DNA of 57,783 nucleotides from Chryseobacterium gregarium DSM 19109 (GTDB lineage Bacteria; Bacteroidota; Bacteroidia; Flavobacteriales; Weeksellaceae): contig NZ_AUMU01000020.1 of the NCBI RefSeq assembly GCF_000430845.1, forward strand, positions 1-57,783. The letters run 5' to 3'. Shown here piece by piece: positions 36,298 to 44,213 of this stretch (positions within the stretch are counted from its first letter, which is position 1; the number at the start of each line of letters is the position of its first letter). The notes below the pieces were generated by a model, which saw nothing but the letters and a program-made list of their open reading frames with translations, was not told the origin of the DNA and did not search any database. The position numbers were made by a program, and so were the translations under genes.

Positions 36298-36703
36298 AAG
36301 CGTCGCAAATTTACGGTTTTTTTACTGAACCGTCCGCTGAAACTGTATATGATAATTATCGTAAATAACTATTTCTGTCAAAAATAAAGCCTGATAATGA
36401 AATTTTAAAGATTATTGTTTTTAACATTGAAAATTATTAAATTAATAATGATAATGCCTTTATAATAACAATAAATTAACATAATTCTTGTCATAAATCA
36501 TAAAATTTTAGCTTCCGGATTGGTGAATTTTGTTCAATCTTATCTTGAATATGGTTGAAATTACATCATGTAAATACTTAAATTAAAAGTTAATAAAGGC
36601 TCTCAAATTTTAATAAAATTTTAACCAAATTATATGCTCGCGGAATTTATTTGGTCGTGTTAAATTCCTATCTTTGTAACTCTTTAAAAAATCAGAAGGA
36701 AAT
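36298..36703. other. Divergent control region between hemA and mreB
   Basis: 406 bases, strongly AT-rich, without an open frame of note. It must hold promoters for both operons. For mreB, TATCTTTG at 36669-36676 is the best candidate. No large hairpin or riboswitch-like fold was seen. Confidence 0.55.
36669..36676 (+). promoter_or_regulatory. Candidate -7 element for the mre operon
   Basis: TATCTTTG fits TAnnTTTG and lies 27 bases before the mreB ATG. The nearest TTG (36651-36653) is 15 bases upstream, slightly short of the usual spacing. Confidence 0.5.
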
Positions 36704-37729
36704 ATGAGTTTATTCGATATGTTTACGCAAGAGATTGCGATAGACCTTGGTACTGCCAATACCCTTATCATCCATAATAATAAAATTGTTATAGATCAGC
36801 CGTCAATTGTTGCAATTGAACGCTCTACGGGTAAGCCGATTGCAGTCGGTGAGCAGGCAAAGCATATGCAGGGTAAAACTCATGAGGATATCAAAACCAT
36901 CCGTCCGTTAAAAGATGGGGTGATTGCAGATTTCCATGCTTCTGAGCACATGATTAAAGAATTTATCAAAAAAATCCCCGGGATTAAAGGGCGGTTTATC
37001 CAGCCGGCGTTGAGGATTGTGATCTGTATTCCTTCTGGGATCACTGAAGTTGAAAAGAGAGCCGTAAGGGATTCTGCCCAAAAAGTAAATGCTAAAGAGG
37101 TCCGTTTGATTTATGAGCCGATGGCAGCGGCAATTGGTGTAGGGATCGATGTACAGAAACCTGAAGGCAATATGATTATTGATATAGGCGGTGGTACCAC
37201 CGAAATTGCTGTAGTCGCTCTGGGAGGTATTGTGTGTGATAAATCCGTGAAAATTGCAGGTGATGTATTTACAAATGATATTGCCTATTATCTTAGGACC
37301 CACCATAATCTTTACATCGGTGAAAGAACTGCAGAGAGAATTAAAATCGAAGTAGGTTCTGCTGTTGAAGACTTAGACGTTGACATCGAGGATATTCCGG
37401 TACAGGGTAGAGACCTCATCACAGGTAAGCCAAAAGAAATCATGGTAGGCTATAAGGAAATTGCCAGGGCATTAGACAAATCAATTATCAGAATTGAAGA
37501 TGCTGTCATGGAAACGCTTTCTTTGACGCCTCCGGAACTGGCGGCCGATATCTACAAAACCGGTATTTATCTTGCCGGCGGCGGTGCCCTTCTGAGAGGT
37601 CTTGCAGACAGGCTGCATAAAAAAACCGGTCTTCCTGTTTTTGTAGCGGAGGATCCCTTACGAGCTGTGGTTCGAGGAACAGGGATTGCCCTTAAGAATA
37701 TGGATAAATTCAATTTCCTGATTAAATAA
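36704..37729 (+). CDS. mreB: Rod shape-determining protein MreB
   Basis: 341 residues, bacterial actin. Phosphate-1 loop IAIDLGTANTLI near the start, phosphate-2 DIGGGTTEIAVVALGG (~160), adenosine loop GIYLAGGGALLRG (~285). Length normal. It forms filaments under the inner membrane that guide lateral wall synthesis. First gene of mreB-mreC-mreD-mrdA-rodA. Confidence 0.97.
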   Translation: MSLFDMFTQEIAIDLGTANTLIIHNNKIVIDQPSIVAIERSTGKPIAVGEQAKHMQGKTHEDIKTIRPLKDGVIADFHASEHMIKEFIKKIPGIKGRFIQPALRIVICIPSGITEVEKRAVRDSAQKVNAKEVRLIYEPMAAAIGVGIDVQKPEGNMIIDIGGGTTEIAVVALGGIVCDKSVKIAGDVFTNDIAYYLRTHHNLYIGERTAERIKIEVGSAVEDLDVDIEDIPVQGRDLITGKPKEIMVGYKEIARALDKSIIRIEDAVMETLSLTPPELAADIYKTGIYLAGGGALLRGLADRLHKKTGLPVFVAEDPLRAVVRGTGIALKNMDKFNFLIK

Positions 37730-37753
37730 TTTAACTTTTACGAATATATCTGA

Positions 37754-38608
37754 ATGGGATTTTTGCTGAGATTATTTTCGAAGAATGCGCTTTTCGCTTT
37801 CTTTATATTTCTGCAAATCATTGCTCTGGTGCTGATATTCTCTAAAAATGCGATGCAGAAATCCTGGATTGCGGGTCAGTCGGCCGCGCTGAATTCATGG
37901 GTTTCAGGCTACATCGATGAAGGGGTTTCGTATCTTAAGTTAAAACAGATCAATGAAGATCTTGTAATCCAAAACAAAGCCCTGATGCTTGAACTTTACG
38001 GAAAGCAGGGTGCAAAAAACCCACAGTTCAGAAAAGTGCATGATACATTGGGTGGTGGACAGATTTATACTTTTGTGGATGGCGAGATCGTTTTCAACAG
38101 CATCAACAGAAGAAACAATTACTTTACCATTAACAGAGGCCGTCGGGACGGTGTATTTCCTCAAATGGGCGTTATGTCTCCCAAAGGAATTGCGGGAATC
38201 GTCATTAATTCTACAGACAGTTATGCTTTAGTTCAGTCGGTTTTAAGTGTTAACAAAATCAGGATCAATGCAGCCCTTAAAAGCTCCGGGTACTTCGGTA
38301 CCTTAACCTGGAACGGCGATAACTCCCGCGTGATGCATCTGGCGGATATTCCCAAGTATGTTGCGCTGAAAATCGGAGATACCGTTGTGACAGACGGTAA
38401 ATCGGCTATTTTCCCGAAAGGGGTAATGATCGGTACTGTTGCTGGCTATTCCGTTGACAATAAAACAGGATTCTGGGATATTTCAGTTGAATTAAGTGAG
38501 AAAATGGGAACCCTGAACAAGGTATATGTAGTTAAGAACCTTAAAAAAGCCGAAGTACAGAAAATTGAGGATACCTTACAGACTGTGATAAAAAAGGAAA
38601 ATGATTAG
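37754..38608 (+). CDS. mreC: Rod shape-determining protein MreC
   Basis: 284 residues. One N-terminal membrane helix (FAFFIFLQIIALVLIF), a coiled-coil stretch (YLKLKQINEDLVIQNKALMLEL) and the periplasmic beta domain with NYFTINRGRRDGVFPQMGVMSPKGIAGIV. It links MreB to PBP2 and MreD. It overlaps mreD by eight bases. Confidence 0.94.
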   Translation: MGFLLRLFSKNALFAFFIFLQIIALVLIFSKNAMQKSWIAGQSAALNSWVSGYIDEGVSYLKLKQINEDLVIQNKALMLELYGKQGAKNPQFRKVHDTLGGGQIYTFVDGEIVFNSINRRNNYFTINRGRRDGVFPQMGVMSPKGIAGIVINSTDSYALVQSVLSVNKIRINAALKSSGYFGTLTWNGDNSRVMHLADIPKYVALKIGDTVVTDGKSAIFPKGVMIGTVAGYSVDNKTGFWDISVELSEKMGTLNKVYVVKNLKKAEVQKIEDTLQTVIKKEND

Positions 38609-39107
38609 CAGAACATTATTTACAGATATCGTAATTATGGTCTTCCTGGTGGCGCTACAGATTTTTGTACTGAACAGGATTACCATTTTCGGGAAGTATA
38701 CGCCGGTATTATATCCGGTGTTTGTCATGTTTTATCCTTTTTTCAGAAATAAATTTCAGTTTTTGGCTTTAAGCTTCCTGATCGGTTTGTCTATTGACAT
38801 CCTCTTGTATTCAGGAGGGATCAATGCCTTTGCCACCACACTGATTGCTTATTTCAGAACTTTGATTTTCAGGACCTCTACCGATACTTCCACCGATTTC
38901 TTTTCTTTTCAGTCCCTTCAATGGGCGCAGTTTTTGCTGTTTTTATTTTCAAGTATCTTTTTACATCAGCTTTTGGTACAGTATATAGAGTTCTTTAAGC
39001 TGAGCCGGTTTTTTGAAATATTATTTAATGTATTGGTAACGAGCATTATTTCATTTGTCTTTATTGTTATTTATGCATTAATATTTAAAATCAAACAAAA
39101 AGTTTGA
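38601..39107 (+). CDS. mreD: Rod shape-determining protein MreD
   Basis: 168 residues, nearly all hydrophobic with about five membrane helices. The family is weakly conserved; YPVFVMFYPF and SIDILLYSGGINAFATTLIAYFR are in keeping with it. The call rests on composition, length and position between mreC and mrdA. Its stop shares bases with the TTG start of mrdA. Confidence 0.88.
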   Translation: MISRTLFTDIVIMVFLVALQIFVLNRITIFGKYTPVLYPVFVMFYPFFRNKFQFLALSFLIGLSIDILLYSGGINAFATTLIAYFRTLIFRTSTDTSTDFFSFQSLQWAQFLLFLFSSIFLHQLLVQYIEFFKLSRFFEILFNVLVTSIISFVFIVIYALIFKIKQKV

Positions 39108-41143
39108 ACACACGTTATTTAAAAATTTTTTCCGTTCTTATTGTTATCGCCCTGATTTTCGTGGCGAGGCTTTCTTATCTGCAGTTATTTACAGACCGGT
39201 ATGCATTGAATGCCGCGAATACTTCCATTAAAACAGAATACGTCATTCCACAGCGTGGCGTCATCTTCGACAGAAACGGGAAGATTATGGTCGGAAACCA
39301 GCCAGCCTATGAAATATCATTTACCCAGGCCCTGATGAAGCCTGATTTTGATACACTGGCTTTCTGCAGCTTAATGAAAATCAGAAAACCCGATTTCATT
39401 AAAAGAATCAATATTATTAAAAAAGAAAAATACTATTCCAAGCTTACTCCCATGACCTTTATCAAGGATCTGAGCAGAGAAGATATTGCCAGGGTCCAGG
39501 AAATTATATTTAAATATCCTGCCTTCAGTATTGTTTCGAGGCCACAACGGCAGTATGAAGTCTCCACTTCCGGAAATCTTTTGGGATATACCAGTGAGGT
39601 GAATGAAAAAGAAATTAAAAAAGATTCTGCGTATTACCTTCCGGGAGATTTTATAGGTAAGACCGGAATCGAAAAAGCCTATGAAAAAGAGCTTCGGGGG
39701 GTCAAGGGAATAAAGTATATTCAGAAAGATATCAAGCTCCGGAACGTAGGTCCTTATAAAAACGGGACGCTGGATAAAGATGTGATTACCGGAAAGGATA
39801 TTACCCTGACCATAGACTATGACCTGCAGAGAATGGCCGAAGAAATGCTCGTTAATAAGCACGGTGCCATTGTTGCCATAGATCCGAACACCGGTGAAGT
39901 GCTGGTAGCGGCTACGGGCCCGGATATTGATCCGAACATATTCACAGGACCTAATAAATCAAAGAATTTATACGCGTTATCTAAAGATACGATTTACGAA
40001 AACAAACCGACTTTCGACCGCTCTTTACAAGCAGCTTACCCTCCGGGTTCCACGTTTAAACTGTTAACTGCCTTGGCGGCCATGCAGATGGGCGTGATGG
40101 ATGAGAATACTATTTTTCCATGTGGAGGCGGATTTTATTATAAAGGAAAAAGAATTAAAGGTCATGGCGGAGCGGATCCGTTGATTCCCTCTATTCAGGT
40201 ATCCAGTAACTGTTTTTTCACGTATGCTTTCATTGCCATCATTAAAAAATATCCCGGAAATCCTTCAAAAGGGGTAGATGAATGGAAAAAAATCATGAGC
40301 AGCTTCGGGGTCGGGGAATTTTTAAATAATGATTTTGCCGTTGGAGCGAGAGGAAGTATCCCTTCAGGAGACTTCTATGAAAAAAGATTTAAAGCCATAA
40401 TTAAAGCCAGCGGATCCACCAGAAAGGATTATAAAAACTGGGACGAAATGTCAACAGGAGCCATCTACAACGGAATGGGTCAGGGTGATGTCCTAGTAAC
40501 GCCTCTTCAGCTGGCGAATTACGTAGCGGCCATTGCCAATAAAGGTTGGTATTACACGCCTCACATTGTGAAAGCAATTGACGGAAAACCGAATCCCGAC
40601 CCGAGATTTAAAAAGAAACACCAGACCCTGGTTGATAAAAAACATTTCGATCCGGTTTTAAAAGGGATGGAAGCAGTGGTATTAAGAGGGACGGCACACG
40701 GATTAAAATCCAGTGATTTCACACAGCTGGCAAAAACCGGTACCGCGCAGGTTCCGCAGGGGAAAGATAATTCCATCTTTGTACTGATTGCTCCGGCTGA
40801 CAAGCCTAAAATTGTGGTTGCCGCAGTTATGGAACATGCAGGATTCGGAGCTACATGGGCAGGCCCGGCCGCAACGGTCATTGCTGAAAAGTTTATTACC
40901 GGTGATCTAAAGCGTGAACACCTGTACAAAAAAATGATCACTTCGAGTTTCATGCCTGAATATAAAAGACAGTGGGTTGCCGATCTGAAACGTAAAGGCC
41001 TTTACAAGCCGAGTGAAGACTCCATTAAACAGAAAAGAATTCAGGACAGTCTGAATTTCATTAAAGAGCAAAAGGCAAAACTTAAGAAGAAGATAGACGA
41101 GGAAACGAAGAATGCCAAAAAGACAAAAACCGTTAAGCAATGA
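39104..41143 (+). CDS. mrdA: Penicillin-binding protein 2 (elongasome transpeptidase)
   Basis: 679 residues. One N-terminal membrane helix, then the PBP dimerisation part (VIPQRGVIFDRNGKIMVGN, a usual class B start). Transpeptidase motifs: S316-T-F-K319 in YPPGSTFKLL, SSN in VSSNCFF, and K544-T-G in LAKTGTAQVP. A basic, Lys-rich cytosol-like tail ends the protein. The start is TTG at 39104, overlapping the mreD stop as TTGA; no ATG gives a complete N-terminal anchor. The stop overlaps rodA as ATGA. It cross-links new side-wall peptidoglycan with RodA. Confidence 0.95.
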   Translation: MNTRYLKIFSVLIVIALIFVARLSYLQLFTDRYALNAANTSIKTEYVIPQRGVIFDRNGKIMVGNQPAYEISFTQALMKPDFDTLAFCSLMKIRKPDFIKRINIIKKEKYYSKLTPMTFIKDLSREDIARVQEIIFKYPAFSIVSRPQRQYEVSTSGNLLGYTSEVNEKEIKKDSAYYLPGDFIGKTGIEKAYEKELRGVKGIKYIQKDIKLRNVGPYKNGTLDKDVITGKDITLTIDYDLQRMAEEMLVNKHGAIVAIDPNTGEVLVAATGPDIDPNIFTGPNKSKNLYALSKDTIYENKPTFDRSLQAAYPPGSTFKLLTALAAMQMGVMDENTIFPCGGGFYYKGKRIKGHGGADPLIPSIQVSSNCFFTYAFIAIIKKYPGNPSKGVDEWKKIMSSFGVGEFLNNDFAVGARGSIPSGDFYEKRFKAIIKASGSTRKDYKNWDEMSTGAIYNGMGQGDVLVTPLQLANYVAAIANKGWYYTPHIVKAIDGKPNPDPRFKKKHQTLVDKKHFDPVLKGMEAVVLRGTAHGLKSSDFTQLAKTGTAQVPQGKDNSIFVLIAPADKPKIVVAAVMEHAGFGATWAGPAATVIAEKFITGDLKREHLYKKMITSSFMPEYKRQWVADLKRKGLYKPSEDSIKQKRIQDSLNFIKEQKAKLKKKIDEETKNAKKTKTVKQ

Positions 41144-42369
41144 AATGGGCAGAAGGAATAGATAAATTAGGTCTGGGCTTGTATTTTTTGCTTTGCATCT
41201 TCGCGATCGCAAATATTTACAGTGTTGACCAGAAACTCGGAGAAAAGCAATTGATTTTTTTCGGCATTTCCCTGTTTGTGGGACTGGTAATTTTCGTCGG
41301 GAGGAGCAAGTTCTTTGAAAATATGTCGGGAATCATTTATATTGGCGGTGTTTTGCTTCTGATCGGTCTTTTTCCTTTCGGGAAAGAAATCCTCGGTCAG
41401 AAAAACTGGTATAAATTCGGGAGCTTTACCATGCAGCCGGTAGAGTTTGCCAAAATCGGGACGGCCCTAATGCTGGCCAATTATGTTTCCGGACCGGAAT
41501 TCAATCTGAAAAACAGGAAATCCCTTTTAACAACATTAGCTATTGTAGGAGTGCCTGCAGTGGTCGTGCTGGCGATTCCGGATGTCGGTTCGATGCTGGT
41601 TTTCATTGCATTTTTTATTGCATTATACCGTGAAGGTCTTAACGGCTTATTGTTCGGGGTCGGATTCCTTTTTGCCGGGGTCTTTCTCATTTCTTTAGCG
41701 GTTGACCCTATCTGGGTTGCCCTTACGATTGTCGTTATTATAGGAGGCTGGATTGCGATGAATTATTACAAAATGTCATGGAATGTGATTTCCATTTCAG
41801 GCATTGCGGGATCTGTAGTGGTTTTATGCGGACTGGCTTTCGGTTCACCTTATATTTTAGAAAAATTGCCCAAACACCAGCGGGAAAGAATTGAAGTTTT
41901 ATACAAAGGGGAAAAAGCATTCAGGGATACATCCGGTTATAATTTATTATACTCGAAAACAGCCATCGGTTCCGGCGGGCTTTTTGGAAAAGGGTACCGT
42001 GAAGGTTCCGTAACCCAGGGGAAATTTGTTCCTGAACAGGAAACGGATTATATTTTCTGTACGGTTGGGGAAGAGTGGGGCTTCGCAGGAAGTGCTGTCC
42101 TGATTCTTTGTTATATGGTTTTTATCGGGCGGATCTATTATCTGGCTGAACAGCAAAAATCCGGTTTTAACCGCGTCTTCGGCTATTGTTTTGCTTCGAT
42201 CCTCCTGATGCACTTTACCATCAATTTAGGGATGGTTATGGGGCTTTTTCCGACAGTGGGGATCCCTTTGCCTTTCTTCAGCTACGGAGGAAGTTCATTA
42301 CTGGCATTTTCGATGATGACCTTTATCTTCTTCAAACTGAATTATTCGGATAAGAACAGCCTGGTGTAA
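41140..42369 (+). CDS. rodA: Peptidoglycan glycosyltransferase RodA
   Basis: 409 residues, SEDS family with about ten membrane helices. FGSFTMQPVEFAKIGTALMLANY and the C-terminal GLFPTVGIPLPFFSYGGSSLL are hallmark SEDS segments. It polymerises lipid II and pairs with PBP2, whose gene overlaps its start by four bases. Last gene of the elongasome cluster; 115 bases follow without a clear terminator. Confidence 0.95.
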   Translation: MKWAEGIDKLGLGLYFLLCIFAIANIYSVDQKLGEKQLIFFGISLFVGLVIFVGRSKFFENMSGIIYIGGVLLLIGLFPFGKEILGQKNWYKFGSFTMQPVEFAKIGTALMLANYVSGPEFNLKNRKSLLTTLAIVGVPAVVVLAIPDVGSMLVFIAFFIALYREGLNGLLFGVGFLFAGVFLISLAVDPIWVALTIVVIIGGWIAMNYYKMSWNVISISGIAGSVVVLCGLAFGSPYILEKLPKHQRERIEVLYKGEKAFRDTSGYNLLYSKTAIGSGGLFGKGYREGSVTQGKFVPEQETDYIFCTVGEEWGFAGSAVLILCYMVFIGRIYYLAEQQKSGFNRVFGYCFASILLMHFTINLGMVMGLFPTVGIPLPFFSYGGSSLLAFSMMTFIFFKLNYSDKNSLV

Positions 42370-42484
42370 AGAATAAAGGCTGTACGTCAGAGAGATGTAA
42401 ATTGCTACATTCTTTAATTTCCGTTAAAATCTGTACCGTTAATAATTTTTTCAGCAAAAAATTTAACCTCATCTTAAACTATTT

Positions 42485-43066
42485 ATGAAACCCGTATATA
42501 TCTCCGGTCAGAATTTCGAAACCCTGGATTGCAAGCAGCAGCCATTGGAAAAAGGTGAATATGAAAACTGTGTGTTCCGGAACTGTAATTTTGAATATGC
42601 TGATTTTTCCGGTTTCAGCTTTAACGACTGTGAATTTATCGGCTGTAACCTCAGTATGGTAAAACTTGTTTCCACAGCTTTCCGTGAAGTGGTTTTTAAA
42701 GAATGCAAGATGTTCGGGCTCCTTTTTAATGACTGCAATGAATTCGGGTTGTCATTTAAATTTGACCACTGCTTACTGAACAGTTCTGTTTTTTATAAAA
42801 CTTCTGTAAAGAAAACTTCTTTTGTGTATTCAAAATTAACAGATGTGGATTTTACGGAATGCGATTTATCAAATTCGATATTTAATAGCTGTGATTTTTC
42901 CGGTGCGGTTTTCGATAAAACAAATCTTGAAAAGGCAGATTTCAGGACATCCGTTAATTATTCCATAAACTCTTCTCAGAACAGGCTTAAAAAGGCAAAA
43001 TTTTCACGTTCTGAAATTCACGGCCTTCTTTCCTTTCTTGATATAGAAATCGATAAAAACAGCTGA
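42485..43066 (+). CDS. Pentapeptide repeat protein
   Basis: 193 residues. Repeating five-residue steps with central Phe or Leu: YENCVFRNCNFEYADFSGFSFNDCEFIGCNL and later DVDFTECDLSNSIFNSCDFSGAVFDKTNLEKADF. This folds as a right-handed quadrilateral beta helix. Length and layout are near Qnr/McbG-type gyrase protectors, but such proteins have other roles too and no drug or gyrase context is seen. Cys is unusually frequent. No signal peptide, so cytoplasmic. Confidence 0.9.
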   Translation: MKPVYISGQNFETLDCKQQPLEKGEYENCVFRNCNFEYADFSGFSFNDCEFIGCNLSMVKLVSTAFREVVFKECKMFGLLFNDCNEFGLSFKFDHCLLNSSVFYKTSVKKTSFVYSKLTDVDFTECDLSNSIFNSCDFSGAVFDKTNLEKADFRTSVNYSINSSQNRLKKAKFSRSEIHGLLSFLDIEIDKNS

Positions 43067-43104
43067 TGGTATGAATTAATTGTTAGCTGCAAGAATAAGG
43101 AGTA

Positions 43105-43137
43105 AAACAAAAAACCATCAGGAGATCCCGATGGTTT
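43105..43137 (-). terminator. Terminator of the NlpC/P60 gene
   Basis: On the minus strand GAAACCATCGGG pairs with CCTGATGGTTT, with one mismatch, and is followed by TTTTGTTTT. It lies 26 bases after the stop codon of the lipoprotein gene; it may also end the convergent pentapeptide gene. Confidence 0.75.
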
Positions 43138-43162
43138 CATTATTTAAATCAATTATTCAAAA

Positions 43163-43876
43163 TTAAAAACTTGTTCCGCTTGATGCCGGAGTGGTTGCTG
43201 CCATGTTATTGTAAGCTTCTCCGTTTTCATTGATGATTCTTTTTCCGAATCTGTATTTTGGTCCCCAATAAGAGTCGTTGAGTGATGAAATCATAACTCC
43301 TTTTGAAGTGGCCGCATGAATAAATTTAATCTCACCTTCTTCAGTTACGCTTTCTACGATACCGACGTGAGAAATTCTTCTTCCGTGAGAAAAGAAAATC
43401 AGGTCACCTTTCTGAAGATTTTCTTTTTCAATTTTTTCTCCTTCCTGAGACTGAGAGGCTGCTACTCTGGGTAAGCTAAGGCCTGCTGCTGCACCGAATA
43501 CTGAAAGAACGAATGCTGAACAGTCAATACCGTTTCTTGTCATTCCTCCGTATCGGTAAGGAGTCCCCAAATAAGTTTGAGCTTCCGTTAAGATATTATC
43601 TACTGTTTTATTGTGTCGGATTGCTTTGGCAACCTCAGAATTTTTAATGGTATTTTTAGCATTTGCTAAACTGGCTGCTTTTTCTGCAAGAAATGAATTG
43701 ATCAGCTGTTGTTTATCCTGCTCCATTTTATTGGTTTCGATGGAGGCAAGTTTGGCATCTGATTTGTATTCTTTAGCATAAGTTGCTGGTTTTGAAACAA
43801 CGTAGTTGGTAACACACGATTGTAACGATACTGTAGACACAAAAGCAACTAAATAAAACAAAACTCTTTTCTTCAT
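43163..43876 (-). CDS. NlpC/P60 (C40) cell-wall endopeptidase, lipoprotein
   Basis: 237 residues. Lipobox LQSC with Cys21. The C-terminal NlpC/P60 domain has catalytic Cys119 (GIDCSAF), His170 (ISHVGIV) and His187 (IHAATS). It cleaves D-glutamyl-meso-diaminopimelate bonds in peptide stems. A helical spacer (~residues 40-95) separates anchor and domain. Single gene; upstream DNA has TATTTTTG on the minus strand (43931-43938) as a weak promoter candidate. Confidence 0.93.
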   Translation of the reverse strand: MKKRVLFYLVAFVSTVSLQSCVTNYVVSKPATYAKEYKSDAKLASIETNKMEQDKQQLINSFLAEKAASLANAKNTIKNSEVAKAIRHNKTVDNILTEAQTYLGTPYRYGGMTRNGIDCSAFVLSVFGAAAGLSLPRVAASQSQEGEKIEKENLQKGDLIFFSHGRRISHVGIVESVTEEGEIKFIHAATSKGVMISSLNDSYWGPKYRFGKRIINENGEAYNNMAATTPASSGTSF

Positions 43877-44030
43877 ATATATTTGATTACCGTGTTAAAT
43901 AAATAAGGATTAGTATTTTCAAAAGCAGTACAAAAATATGTATTCCGTTTAAAAGGACTCCGATATGATTATTATCAGGTTCTGTTTTTAACACATTTTA
44001 ACGTATTACTTAAGTATGTTAAAGAAAAAT

Positions 44031-44072
44031 AAACCGCAACTGCCTGTTTCAGGTGAGTTAGCGGTTTTTTTT
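44031..44072. terminator. Second strong hairpin with T-run
   Basis: AAACCGC-AACT (44031-44041) pairs with AGTT-A-GCGGTTT (44056-44067), with CCTG/CAGG closing the inner loop. Eight T follow on the plus strand. On the minus strand TTTATTTTTC follows. It may be a backup terminator for glnA, or end a short unannotated transcript. Confidence 0.7.
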
Positions 44073-44159
44073 ATTAAGATTCTTTAACATAATTATTCGT
44101 ATTTCCTTTTGTAATCATATGATTAATTCATAACTCTATCTTTCAGAATCTTAAATACA

Positions 44160-44189
44160 ATAAAAACCCTCCGGAATACCGGAGGGTTT
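44160..44189 (-). terminator. Terminator of glnA (type III)
   Basis: AAACCCTCCGG (44164-44174) pairs perfectly with CCGGAGGGTTT (44179-44189) around AATA. TTATTG follows on the minus strand. The glnA stop is 25 bases upstream. Confidence 0.9.
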
Positions 44190-44213
44190 CATTAATATGG
44201 AACTTTACAAATG

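Larger units (their letters stand above)
43877..44213. other. Intergenic region between glnA and the NlpC/P60 gene
   Basis: 337 bases without a gene. It holds the glnA terminator, a second strong hairpin at 44031-44072, and a 25-base imperfect palindrome at 43998-44022 (TTAAC...GTTAA around ACTTAAGT). Confidence 0.6.

Noticed and set aside
42485..43066. Qnr-type quinolone resistance gene
   Set aside because: Only the pentapeptide fold is supported; the number of coils, loops and context do not allow a resistance call.
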